A stretch of 64,000 nt of DNA from Collinsella sp. MSK.8.10 (GTDB lineage: Bacteria > Actinomycetota > Coriobacteriia > Coriobacteriales > Coriobacteriaceae): positions 1 through 64,000 of the forward strand of contig NZ_JAHPYF010000006.1 of assembly GCF_019041915.1 (NCBI RefSeq), in the 5' to 3' direction. The notes beneath the pieces are model-generated. The model was given only the letters and a program-made list of their open reading frames with translations. It was not told the DNA's origin and did not search any database. This document shows, piece by piece, positions 36,780-45,003 of this stretch (position 1 is its first letter; every line of letters begins with the position of its first letter). The translations under genes and the position numbers were made by a program.

Positions 36780-37790
36780 CTACGCCCGCAGGTCCTTTAC
36801 GCTGGAACGCTCGACCAGCACACCCGAGACAAGCGTACGGCTTCTGGAGCTCGGGGCTTCCAGACCTGCGACGACCTCGTTAAGCGCACGGACGCCCAGC
36901 TCGCGGTGGCGAAACTTCACCGACGTCAGAATCGAGTTGGGAATCGTCTTGTAGAGTTCATCGTCAAAGCCGATCACGGACACATCATCGGGCACACTCA
37001 GACCCTTGTCACGTAGAGCCATCATCACGCCGTTTGCCATGCAGTCGTTAGCAGCGAGGACCGCCGTGCAATCGGGTTTATCGGCAAGCACAAGGCCCGC
37101 GGCATAGCCACTATCCGCATTCCAATCGCCTTGCAGAGGCTCGGGCGGCTCAATGCCACGCGCCTCGAGTGCCGCACGCCAACCTTTCATACGACACTGG
37201 CTCGACAGCGCCTCTTTCTTACCAGAGACGAAGTATACGTTCTTGTGCCCACGATTTAAGAAGTACTCGCACGCCATGCGCGCACCACCCTCTTGATCGT
37301 CACTAACGGTAGAGCAGGCAGGATGCTCCATCGGCGTGATAATCACCGTCTTGAGGTCTTTCGGTGCCTCAAAGGTATCAAAGTCATCGACCATCTGGCG
37401 CAGGTTGAAAATCATGCCGTCGACGGGAAGCTGCGACATCCTACGCGCCGCTTCGGCAAGGGTCATCTTCTCCCCCGCCCGCTTTTTGATCATCGTGAGA
37501 GCAAAGCCTCGCTCTTCGGCGGCATCGGCGATACCGTCAATCATGTCCACGGCGCCGCCCGACAAGTGAAACAGCACGACGCCGATGCACCCGTAACGGC
37601 CCAACTTGAGTGAACGCGCGGCAAAATTCGCCCGGAACCCAAGCGCCTCCATGGCCGCATGGACCTTATCGCGTGTCGACTCTCGTACGCTATCGGGCTC
37701 GTTGATCACACGCGAAACCGTCTTGAGAGAAACACCCGCGGCAACTGCCACATCATTCATTGAGACATTTTTCTTGTCCATCGTTGCCAC
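36780..37790 (-). CDS. LacI-family regulator of lactose PTS module 2
   Basis: A LacI-family repressor of about 336 residues. HTH: VSMNDVAVAAGVSLKTVSRVI; hinge: ARSLKLGRYGCIGV; sensor: VLAANDCMANGVM and VSVIGFDDELYK. A GTG at 37788-37790 has GGAG five bases upstream and is preferred; an ATG at 37779-37781 is the alternative. The divergent region to the EIICB gene at 38067 contains the perfect palindrome TGACAACGTTGTCA and a degenerate copy 23 bp away. Confidence 0.88.
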   Translation of the reverse strand: MATMDKKNVSMNDVAVAAGVSLKTVSRVINEPDSVRESTRDKVHAAMEALGFRANFAARSLKLGRYGCIGVVLFHLSGGAVDMIDGIADAAEERGFALTMIKKRAGEKMTLAEAARRMSQLPVDGMIFNLRQMVDDFDTFEAPKDLKTVIITPMEHPACSTVSDDQEGGARMACEYFLNRGHKNVYFVSGKKEALSSQCRMKGWRAALEARGIEPPEPLQGDWNADSGYAAGLVLADKPDCTAVLAANDCMANGVMMALRDKGLSVPDDVSVIGFDDELYKTIPNSILTSVKFRHRELGVRALNEVVAGLEAPSSRSRTLVSGVLVERSSVKDLRA

Positions 37791-37864
37791 TACTTCTCCA
37801 GTCGGTCTTGCATCGCTTGTTATTTTGCGTTCTAGCATACACTACCTGCCTGACTGACAAATCA

Positions 37865-37960
37865 ACCGTTTACCGGACAATATCGACCACTCACCCGTAA
37901 ATCCTTGTTGCTCTTCCAAAAATGTCTTACGTTGTCATTAACGAAATGACAACGTTGTCA
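37865..37960. promoter_or_regulatory. Operators of lactose PTS module 2
   Basis: Perfect 14-bp palindrome TGACAACGTTGTCA (37947-37960) and half-conserved GTCTTACGTTGTCA (37924-37937), centres 23 bp apart. Global motif ACCGTTTACCG lies at 37865-37875. Confidence 0.78.
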
Positions 37961-38066
37961 TTTCGCAATGCCTTCCTTAAGCAGGAAGGTTTCCGGGCAG
38001 TCCTGACCATCCATCGACGACCAGTTCCATCCACATGCATCGCGCATCAAGTAGCAAAGGAGCTCT

Positions 38067-39845
38067 ATGGACGCCATCGTAAAGATGCTCGAAAAGCATC
38101 AACCGTTCTTTGAGAAGATCTCGAGGAACGTCTACCTCCAGGCCATTAAGGACGGATTCCTTGGGTGCATGCCCATCGTCCTCACCTCTTCGATCTTTCT
38201 GTTGATCGCCACCCTTCCTGGCGTCGTTGGCATCACGCTGCCCCAGCCGCTCATCGACTGGTGCAACAAGCTGTACAACTTCACCATGGGCGTCATGGGC
38301 ATCATGGTTGCCGGCACCACTGCCAAGAACTTTACGGCTTCCATGAACCGTCGCATGCCCGCCGGCAAGGTGCTCAACGACGGCTCCACCATGGTTGCCG
38401 CCCAGTGCAGCATGCTGCTGCTCGCAGTCACGCAGTTCACCACCAAGTTCAACGGCTCCGAACTTTCGGTCTTCGATTGCACCAGCATGGGTACGCGCGG
38501 TCTGTTCTCGGCCTATATCGCCGCGTTCATTACCGTGTGGGTCTACAAATTCTGCGTCTCGCGCGATCTGACCATTAAGCTGCCCAAGGAGGTCCCGGGC
38601 GCCATCGCTCAGAACTTCCGCGACATTATCCCCTTTGGCGGTGCCGTCATCATCTGCGGCATCATCGATGTCATCGTGCGCAACCTCATGGGCGTTCCGT
38701 TCTCCGAGCTGCTTATCAAGCTGCTCTCCCCGCTCTTTACCGCTGCAGAAACCTATCCTGGCCTTATCCTTATCCAGGCAGCCACCGCGTTCTTCTGGTT
38801 CATCGGCGTCCACGGCCCCTCGATCGTCCAGCCGGGCATCGACCCCATCCGTCTTGCCAACCAGGCCGAGAACCTGCAGGTTCTGCTGGCAGGCGGCCAC
38901 CCCGCCCACTCCCTCACCTTTAACATGTCGCTCGTGGGTGAGTTCGGCGGCACCGGCGCCACGTTCATCGTGCCGCTTCTGCTGATTCTCTTTATGAAGT
39001 CCAAGCAGCTCAAGGCCGTCGGTAAGGCCTCGATTGTTCCTGTTGCCTTCGCTGTCAACGAACCGCTGCTCTTTGGCGCGCCGATGATCCTTAACCCCTA
39101 CATGCTCATCCCCTTTGTTGCCGCCGGTTGCGTCAACGTGAGTGTTGCCAAGTTCTTTATCGACAATGTGGGCATGAACGGCTTCTCCTTCGTGGTGCCT
39201 TGGGCTACCCCTGCCCCCATCGGCATCTTCATCACCACGAACTTCCAGCTTATCGCCCTGGTATTTGTCGCGATCATCATCTTGCTGGACGCCATCATCT
39301 ACCTGCCGTTCTTGAAGGCATACGATAAGCTGCTCTGCGACCAGGAGGCCGAGCGCGCCGCCGAGCTGGGTCTCGAGTCCGATGGTGCCGCTGCCATCGC
39401 CGCCAACGCCCCTGCGCCCGCTGTCGAGCAGGCTACCGCTTCCGTCGAGACGACTGTTGCCGCCGCCGACAGCAAGCCTGTCGCCGATCAGCCCGAGCCC
39501 GCTGCCGATGCATCCGCCAAGAAGGATGTCGACGGCCTGAAGGTCCTCGTCCTGTGCGCCGGCGCCGGCACCTCTGCCATGCTCGCCAACGCCATCAAGG
39601 AAGGTGCGGCACAGACCGGAGAGAACATCGCTTCCTCCGCAGGCGCCTATGGTCAGCACACTGCCATCATGGATCAGTACGACGTCATCGTGCTCGCCCC
39701 GCAGGTTCGTAGCTACTACAACGACATGAAGGCCGACACCGATCGTCTGGGCATTAAGCTGCTCGCTCCCCGCGGTAAGGAATATATCGACCTTACTCGC
39801 GACCCCGCTGGCGCCATCAAGTGGCTCCGCGAGAACCTCGACTAG
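38067..39845 (+). CDS. PTS lactose-family EIICB, module 2
   Basis: A 592-residue EIIC-EIIB fusion paralogous to the module 1 transporter. EIIC motifs FIGVHGPSIVQP and FAVNEPLLFGAP are present; an Ala/Pro-rich linker (~435-485) leads to EIIB with LVLCAGAGTSAML and phosphocysteine Cys497. ATG follows AAAGGAG. It is in an operon with the second GH1 gene (77-bp gap with a short hairpin) and divergent from its own LacI regulator. Its sugar is probably a beta-galactoside distinct from, or with different affinity to, that of module 1 (inference). No EIIA is in this operon. Confidence 0.9.
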   Translation: MDAIVKMLEKHQPFFEKISRNVYLQAIKDGFLGCMPIVLTSSIFLLIATLPGVVGITLPQPLIDWCNKLYNFTMGVMGIMVAGTTAKNFTASMNRRMPAGKVLNDGSTMVAAQCSMLLLAVTQFTTKFNGSELSVFDCTSMGTRGLFSAYIAAFITVWVYKFCVSRDLTIKLPKEVPGAIAQNFRDIIPFGGAVIICGIIDVIVRNLMGVPFSELLIKLLSPLFTAAETYPGLILIQAATAFFWFIGVHGPSIVQPGIDPIRLANQAENLQVLLAGGHPAHSLTFNMSLVGEFGGTGATFIVPLLLILFMKSKQLKAVGKASIVPVAFAVNEPLLFGAPMILNPYMLIPFVAAGCVNVSVAKFFIDNVGMNGFSFVVPWATPAPIGIFITTNFQLIALVFVAIIILLDAIIYLPFLKAYDKLLCDQEAERAAELGLESDGAAAIAANAPAPAVEQATASVETTVAAADSKPVADQPEPAADASAKKDVDGLKVLVLCAGAGTSAMLANAIKEGAAQTGENIASSAGAYGQHTAIMDQYDVIVLAPQVRSYYNDMKADTDRLGIKLLAPRGKEYIDLTRDPAGAIKWLRENLD

Positions 39846-39861
39846 CTTCCTCCCTCTGTTG

Positions 39862-39886
39862 GTGCCCGGATCCCCAGTTCGGGCAC
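39862..39886 (+). promoter_or_regulatory. Intercistronic hairpin, module 2
   Basis: GTGCCCG (39862-39868) pairs with CGGGCAC (39880-39886), between the EIICB and GH1 genes, at the same place as the hairpin of module 1 but unrelated in sequence. Confidence 0.45.
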
Positions 39887-39922
39887 TTCCCCCTATTCCG
39901 TATCCCACTGAAAGGATGACTC

Positions 39923-41344
39923 ATGACCAACCCCATGCAGTTCCCCGACGGCTTTGTGTTTGGCGGCGCCACCGCTGCTTACCAGGTTGAGGGCGAGACC
40001 CGCACGCACGGCAAGGGCAAAGTGCCCTGGGACGATTTCCTGGCTGCCCAGGGTCGCTTCTCCCCCGACCCCGCAAGCGATTTCTACAACAAGTATCCGG
40101 TCGATATCGACCTGTGCCAGCGCTTCGGCATCAACGGCATCCGTGTCTCCATCGCTTGGAGCCGTATCTTCCCCAGTGGCACCGGCGAGATTAACCCCGA
40201 GGGCGTCGCTTTCTATCACGAGCTTTTCGCCACCTGCAACAAAGCTGGCGTTATCCCCTATGTCACGCTCGATCACTTCGATACGCCCGAGGTCTTCTAC
40301 CAGGACGGCGGCGAGGGATTCCTGACGCGCACGACGATCGATGCCTTCGTCGAGTACGCCAAGTTCTGCTTTGCCGAGTTCACCGAGGTCAAGCACTGGT
40401 TTACCTTTAACGAGATTCCCGCAACCGCCGAGGGCAGCTTTATCGTCGGCAACTGGCCGCACGGCGAGAAGTACCGCCTGGACAAGGCCTTCCAGCTCAT
40501 GCACAACATGATGGTGGCCCACGCCAAGGCTGTCGTCGCCTTCCATGAGGGCGGCTTTGAGGGCGAGATCGGCATTGTCCAGAACCTGGAGCCCAAGTAT
40601 CCCCTCGATCCCAACAGCGCTGCCGACTGCGAGGCGGCTCGCATGGCCGACGTCATCAACAACCGCTGGGTACTCGACGCCACCTTCCGCGGCCACTATG
40701 CAGCCGATACCATGGAGGCTGCGACCAAGCTGGCTCATATCGCCGGCGGCGAGCTCGACGTCCGCGACGAGGACATCGCCGCGCTGACCGCCGCGCTCCC
40801 CTACAACGATTGCCTGGGCGTCAACACCTACAAGTGCCAGTTCCTGCGTGCCGCCGAGGGCGAAAACGACATCAACCACAATGGCACCGGCGACAAGGGC
40901 TCCTCGCGCTGGTTCCTCAAGGGCGTGGGCGAGTCATGCGTGCGCGAAGGCATACCCACCACCGATTGGGACTGGATCATCTATCCCGAGGGCCTCTACG
41001 ACCTGCTGCTCCGCATTAAGAACGATTACCCCAACTACAAGAAGATCTACATCACCGAGAACGGCATGGGCTATAAGGACGACTTCGAGGATGGCTTTAT
41101 CGATGACGCCCCTCGTATCGACTACATGCGTCAGCATCTCGCGTGGATCCTCAAGGCAATCGACGGCGGCGTGAACGTCGACGGCTACTTTGTGTGGTCG
41201 CTGCAGGACCAGTTCTCCTGGACCAACGGCTATAACAAGCGCTACGGCCTGTTCTACATCGACTTTGAGACCCAGAAGCGCTATCCCAAGGCGAGCGCGT
41301 ACTGGTACAAGAACGTCGCGGAGACCGGCCTGCTTATGGCCTAG
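39923..41344 (+). CDS. 6-phospho-beta-galactosidase, module 2 (GH1)
   Basis: A 473-residue GH1 paralogue of the 35156 enzyme with the same catalytic pair (Glu164 in WFTFNE, Glu379 in ITENGMGYKD) and the same WTNGYNKRYG phosphate-site region. Long stretches are identical to module 1, indicating a fairly recent duplication of the whole module. The middle region (~115-300) differs more, fitting a shift in aglycone preference. ATG follows AAAGGATGACTC. It ends with a strong terminator. Confidence 0.9.
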   Translation: MTNPMQFPDGFVFGGATAAYQVEGETRTHGKGKVPWDDFLAAQGRFSPDPASDFYNKYPVDIDLCQRFGINGIRVSIAWSRIFPSGTGEINPEGVAFYHELFATCNKAGVIPYVTLDHFDTPEVFYQDGGEGFLTRTTIDAFVEYAKFCFAEFTEVKHWFTFNEIPATAEGSFIVGNWPHGEKYRLDKAFQLMHNMMVAHAKAVVAFHEGGFEGEIGIVQNLEPKYPLDPNSAADCEAARMADVINNRWVLDATFRGHYAADTMEAATKLAHIAGGELDVRDEDIAALTAALPYNDCLGVNTYKCQFLRAAEGENDINHNGTGDKGSSRWFLKGVGESCVREGIPTTDWDWIIYPEGLYDLLLRIKNDYPNYKKIYITENGMGYKDDFEDGFIDDAPRIDYMRQHLAWILKAIDGGVNVDGYFVWSLQDQFSWTNGYNKRYGLFYIDFETQKRYPKASAYWYKNVAETGLLMA

Positions 41345-41366
41345 TTTCCGCCGCATACCCCCTGTC

Positions 41367-41409
41367 GGCCGCATGCGAATCCCTCCACGGGTTCGCATGC
41401 GGCCTTTTT
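41367..41409 (+). terminator. Terminator of lactose PTS module 2
   Basis: 13-bp perfect stem (41367-41379 with 41392-41404) followed by TTTTTG. Confidence 0.92.
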
Positions 41410-41435
41410 GTTTTGGCTCGGCCCGAGCAGGCCGT

Positions 41436-41655
41436 TTGTCTCGATCTGTAACATCTAGCAGGGATTTTCGACCCTAACTGTTACAAATCGAGACAAGCAG
41501 AACGCCCGGACAGAAATATCTCAATCTGTAACATCTAACTCGCTTTTAGCCGTCTAACTGTTACAGATCAAGACAAAGGTGATGGCTGGATAGACAAAAT
41601 CTCGATCAGCAACATCTAGCCGAGTTTTTGGTCCCTACCTGTTACAGATCGAGAC
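41436..41655. repeat. Three tandem copies of palindromic repeat Q
   Basis: Units at about 41436-41496, 41518-41577 and 41600-41655. Each begins TCTCGATCTGTAAC or TCTCAATCTGTAAC (the third: TCTCGATCAGCAAC) and ends GTTACAGATCGAGAC or a variant. Spacers of ~22 bp are unrelated. Each unit folds on itself, unlike CRISPR repeats. Confidence 0.85.
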
Positions 41656-41722
41656 GATCCGACGGTACCGGTCGCTTGGACACACCGTGGTACAATTATG
41701 TCACGACGCAAAGGAGGTTCCC

Positions 41723-41989
41723 ATGTCCGCTTGTGTGCCCGTCCGAGATATGAAGGATACTGCCACATTCACCGCACTTGTTGAGTCTGAGCGCGACGTT
41801 ACCGTTACCAAGAACGGCTACGAGGCCATGCACTGCATCAGCAGCGACCAGTATCGCCTCATGCAAGAAGAAATCGCCAAGGCAAAACTGCTGTCTCGTA
41901 TGATGTTGGCAGAAGACGAAATATCGCAAGGCGACTACAGCGACTACGACTCCTTCGCGACCGCGATACGAGACAAATATGACCTATAA
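41723..41989 (+). CDS. Phd/YefM-type antitoxin
   Basis: An 88-residue protein with the Phd/YefM N-terminal DNA-binding pattern (VPVRDMKDTATFTALVESE, then VTKNGYEAMHCISSDQY) and an acidic, presumably disordered C-terminal toxin-neutralising part (EDEISQGDYSDYDSF). The start is at 41723, preceded by AAAGGAGG; an upstream ATG at 41687 lacks a site. The following toxin gene overlaps it by 11 bases, the usual coupling in type II toxin-antitoxin operons. It probably autorepresses the operon together with the toxin. Confidence 0.85.
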   Translation: MSACVPVRDMKDTATFTALVESERDVTVTKNGYEAMHCISSDQYRLMQEEIAKAKLLSRMMLAEDEISQGDYSDYDSFATAIRDKYDL

Positions 41990-42284
41990 CGTCGTCATAC
42001 TCAAAAGCGCGCGATATGAGTACGAGAGTATCGTCGGATACCTTGCCCAGATTCTCAAGAATCCGCGCGCAGCAGGCAATTTTGTCGCTGAGTTTGAATA
42101 TCAGCTTGATCTGCTTCGCGAGCAGCCACTCCTACGTCCCCTCTCGCACATGCAAGAGCTGGCGGCACGTAATTACCGATCGTTTCCCGTCAACAACTAC
42201 GTGTGTCTATACAAGTTTGAGCACGAAACAATCTATATCGCCCACATCTTTCATCAGTCACAGGACTACGCCCGCCTGGTCTAG
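41979..42284 (+). CDS. RelE/ParE-family toxin
   Basis: A 101-residue protein with the RelE/ParE fold signature: start MTYNVVILKSARYEYESIVGYL, middle LRPLSHMQELAARNYRSFPVNNYVCLYKF, end YIAHIFHQSQDYARLV. ParE members inhibit gyrase and RelE members cleave mRNA on the ribosome; the pattern here is closer to ParE-like proteins but the target cannot be decided. It overlaps the antitoxin. Confidence 0.85.
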   Translation: MTYNVVILKSARYEYESIVGYLAQILKNPRAAGNFVAEFEYQLDLLREQPLLRPLSHMQELAARNYRSFPVNNYVCLYKFEHETIYIAHIFHQSQDYARLV

Positions 42285-42394
42285 CCCACAAGCTGAATAC
42301 CTGGCCCGAGCGCATATGCATGTCATTCTGCGCGTCATTGTGAAGCGATAATCCCCGCGCCGGCAGAGAACAGAAGTATCGTCTGCAGCGTTAG

Positions 42395-42844
42395 CTAGCA
42401 GATGACCTGCGTGTGCTCCTCGATGGCAGTGCGATCCTCGGCGGCGATACCTGGCTCGCACACCACGGCGTCCAAACTGTCCAGGCGGCAGAAGGTGTAG
42501 AAGTCGCGCTTGCCGATCTTGCTGGAGTCGGCGATGAGGTAGCGCGTATCGGCCTTGCTAAAGGCGAGCTGCTGGATGCGGCCCTCGTCCATGCTGGACG
42601 TGGACACGTCGCCGTCCAGAATGCCGTTGGCACCGATAAAAGCCGTGTCAATCCCTAGTGCGCGCAGGGTATCCTCGGCCGTGAGCCCCACAAAGGCGGC
42701 GGTGCGGCGGCGGTACATGCCGCCCACCAGGCACAGCTCGCAATCCTCGCGCGCCTCGAGCAGGCTAAAGGCCGAAAGCGAATTGGTCACATAGATGGAA
42801 GGCAGCTTGTCGGTGACTCGGAGAGCGCCAATGCGATCTCACGA
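42395..42844 (-). pseudogene. Truncated duplicate of lacR (DeoR family)
   Basis: Encodes only the C-terminal ~130 residues of a DeoR-type regulator (TNSLSAFSLLEAREDCEL to EEHTQVIC), nearly identical to the end of the complete gene at 46989-47753. Upstream the frame continues for ~17 codons (to TDKLPSIYV) and meets a TGA at ~42842, with no helix-turn-helix and no start site. It is a 5'-truncated copy left by a duplication or rearrangement of this segment. Confidence 0.85.
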
Positions 42845-42882
42845 CGGCTGCGCTCATTGTCTCAATTAGCTACTCAACGAAA

Positions 42883-42917
42883 TACGGCCCCGCAGCTCAA
42901 TAAGCTGCGGGGCCGTA
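42883..42917 (-). terminator. Terminator of the third EIICB gene
   Basis: Perfect stem TACGGCCCCGCAGCT / AGCTGCGGGGCCGTA with a 5-nt loop, followed on the minus strand by TTTCGTT. Confidence 0.85.
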
Positions 42918-42952
42918 CCATACACCGACGGATCAACGACGAAGTGCATCTA

Positions 42953-44647
42953 CTATTTGGCCAGCTCCTGAACGATCCAGTCAATTGCACCTTCGGGATC
43001 GTTGGTAAGGTCGATATACTGCTTGCCCCTTGTGGTGAGCAGTTTAATTCCAAGGCGATCGGTATCGGCCTTCATAGCGTCATAGTACATGCGTGCCTGG
43101 GGCGCCAGAACAATCACGTTGTACTGATTCATCGTCTCATAGTGGCTTCCGTACGCACCGGACTGAGAAACCAGATCGATACCCTTAGCAGCGGCACCTT
43201 CGCGAAGAGCATTTGCCAAGAGAGTCGAAGTGCCGGCACCCTGGCAAAGCACAAGCACGCGGATCTGCTCCGCCTTGTCCTTTACCGCCTCGAGAGCTTT
43301 TGCGACATTTTCCTGTGCGGCAATAGCATCTGCATCCGAGGTTCCTGCAGTCTCCTTTGCAGACTCTTCCAAACAAAGCTGATGGTCATACGCCTTGCAG
43401 AACGGATAGTAAATCACAAAGTCAACGACCAACAGCACTGCCATCAATACGAGAGAACGCAGATCGAGACCCGTGGTGAGGAACGCACCAATTGGGCCGG
43501 GAAGCGCCCACGGCATGGTATACATGGGGGCGTTCATTCCAATTACGTCAATGAAAAACTTACCGATTATGGCGTTGACCATAGGAGCCGCTAGGAAGGG
43601 CACGAACATATAGGGATTGAGAACGATCGGCATACCGAAGAGAACGGGCTCGTTAACTCCAAAAATCACCGGGATAATCGATGCCTTGCCCATGGCTTTA
43701 AGCTGCTTGGAGCGCATAAACATGATCAGGATAATAGGAACGATGAACGTGCAGCCAGAACCGCCCAGACCGCCGATGAAGCTTGTAAAGTCCTGCGTGA
43801 GAGCAATTGACGGGTGTCCACCTGCTTGGAAAACCTCAAGATTGGTAACGGTATTGCCGTAGAGCGCAGCATTGATCGGACTCATGACAACCGAAGCACC
43901 GTGGATACCCATAAATTGGAAAAGCGCGACCGCGCCTTCGATAAGCGCCATGCCAGGATAGGTGTCGACCGCGGAGAACAGCGGCGAGATGAGAGCGGAT
44001 ACCAAATTGGCGAACGGCACAGCAAGCAGCTTGCGGCTCGCAAGATCGATAAAAGCGCACGCAAGGATCGAAAACCCAAATGCAAAGATATCGCGAAAAC
44101 TCTGCGCAATAGAGCCAGGGACCTCTTTGGGAAGCTTGATCGTCACATTATGGCTAATGCACACCTTATAGATATTAACGGTCAAGAATGCGGCTACGAA
44201 CGCAGCGAGAAAACCCTTGGTTCCCATATAGCCGGTTTCAAAAACAGATGTATCTGCTCCGCCAATCGAGACAACATCGTTTGTCACCGATAGCAAGAGC
44301 ATGCCGCACATGGCACAAACCATGCACGAGGTGGGGTTGAGAGATTTACCCGAAGGCATGCGACGGTTCATCGACATGGCAAGTGAGCTCGCCGTGGTGC
44401 CGGCCACCATAATGCCAAGAAGTCCCATGGTATATGCATAGATTTTATTGAAGAAATCCAGCACCTCAGACGGAAGCGTGATGCCTACATAGGCAGGGAG
44501 CGTCGAAAGAAGAAGGAACAGGCTCGAGAACAGCACAATTGGCATATTCGAGAGAAAGCCATCCTTAATCGCCACCAGATAAATGTTCCTCGAGATTTTG
44601 TCGAAGAGGGGCTGGTGTTTTTCAAGGAATTTGACGATAGCGTCCAT
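42953..44647 (-). CDS. PTS lactose/cellobiose-family EIICB, third copy
   Basis: A 564-residue EIIC-EIIB fusion, more divergent from the other two. EIIC has FMGIHGASVVMSP and FGVNEPVLFGMP; the EIIB cysteine is Cys468 in LVLCQGAGTSTLL. The start is MDAIVKFLEK (44645-44647) after AAAGGA. It is divergent from an unassigned TIM-barrel-like gene and a GntR regulator, and no glycosidase accompanies it, so its sugar phosphate is probably handled by that neighbour or by a distant enzyme. The coding region looks less GC-rich than its paralogues. Confidence 0.9.
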   Translation of the reverse strand: MDAIVKFLEKHQPLFDKISRNIYLVAIKDGFLSNMPIVLFSSLFLLLSTLPAYVGITLPSEVLDFFNKIYAYTMGLLGIMVAGTTASSLAMSMNRRMPSGKSLNPTSCMVCAMCGMLLLSVTNDVVSIGGADTSVFETGYMGTKGFLAAFVAAFLTVNIYKVCISHNVTIKLPKEVPGSIAQSFRDIFAFGFSILACAFIDLASRKLLAVPFANLVSALISPLFSAVDTYPGMALIEGAVALFQFMGIHGASVVMSPINAALYGNTVTNLEVFQAGGHPSIALTQDFTSFIGGLGGSGCTFIVPIILIMFMRSKQLKAMGKASIIPVIFGVNEPVLFGMPIVLNPYMFVPFLAAPMVNAIIGKFFIDVIGMNAPMYTMPWALPGPIGAFLTTGLDLRSLVLMAVLLVVDFVIYYPFCKAYDHQLCLEESAKETAGTSDADAIAAQENVAKALEAVKDKAEQIRVLVLCQGAGTSTLLANALREGAAAKGIDLVSQSGAYGSHYETMNQYNVIVLAPQARMYYDAMKADTDRLGIKLLTTRGKQYIDLTNDPEGAIDWIVQELAK

Positions 44648-45003
44648 AACACATCCTTTCATGATTCCCGGGCACACAACGATTTATCCGGACTCAACCG
44701 TCGTCGTCCCCGTTTGTATCCACTTATGTAAGTGAATACGTTCTTGTGCGAAATGTAATATCATTTGCGCGATTTGTCATAACCAATTCTTTTTCCGCTT
44801 TGTCGATATGTCAAGAATTCAAATACTTATTCGGTGAACGGTAGTTGATTAATTTAAGGTTTTCCCAGCTAGGGGCTATTTTTTCCGAGCAGTACAATAA
44901 GTTTGCAACCGTTCACCGATTGGATATAACATATTGAATATATTGTTGTAACAATATTAGAGACAATGTCACAAGCCTGTCGTTCTAGTCAAAGGAAGTA
45001 ACA
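44648..45003. promoter_or_regulatory. Divergent control region with GntR-like palindrome and two global motifs
   Basis: AT-rich. ATATTGTT-GT-AACAATAT (44940-44957) is a perfect 8-bp-arm palindrome ~45 bp before the 45004 start and a good candidate operator for the GntR protein. CGGTGAACGGT (44832-44842) and ACCGTTCACCG (44908-44918) are inverse copies of the recurrent motif. No gene. Confidence 0.7.

Noticed and set aside
37977..39908. 643-codon minus-strand frame opposite the module 2 EIICB
   Set aside because: Shadow of a well-defined PTS gene; His/Asp/Gly-rich with no recognisable domain.
41436..41655. Three regularly spaced repeats as a CRISPR array
   Set aside because: Each unit is a ~60-bp hairpin with a variable interior and degenerate arms, only three units exist, there are no cas genes, and the same units occur singly elsewhere.
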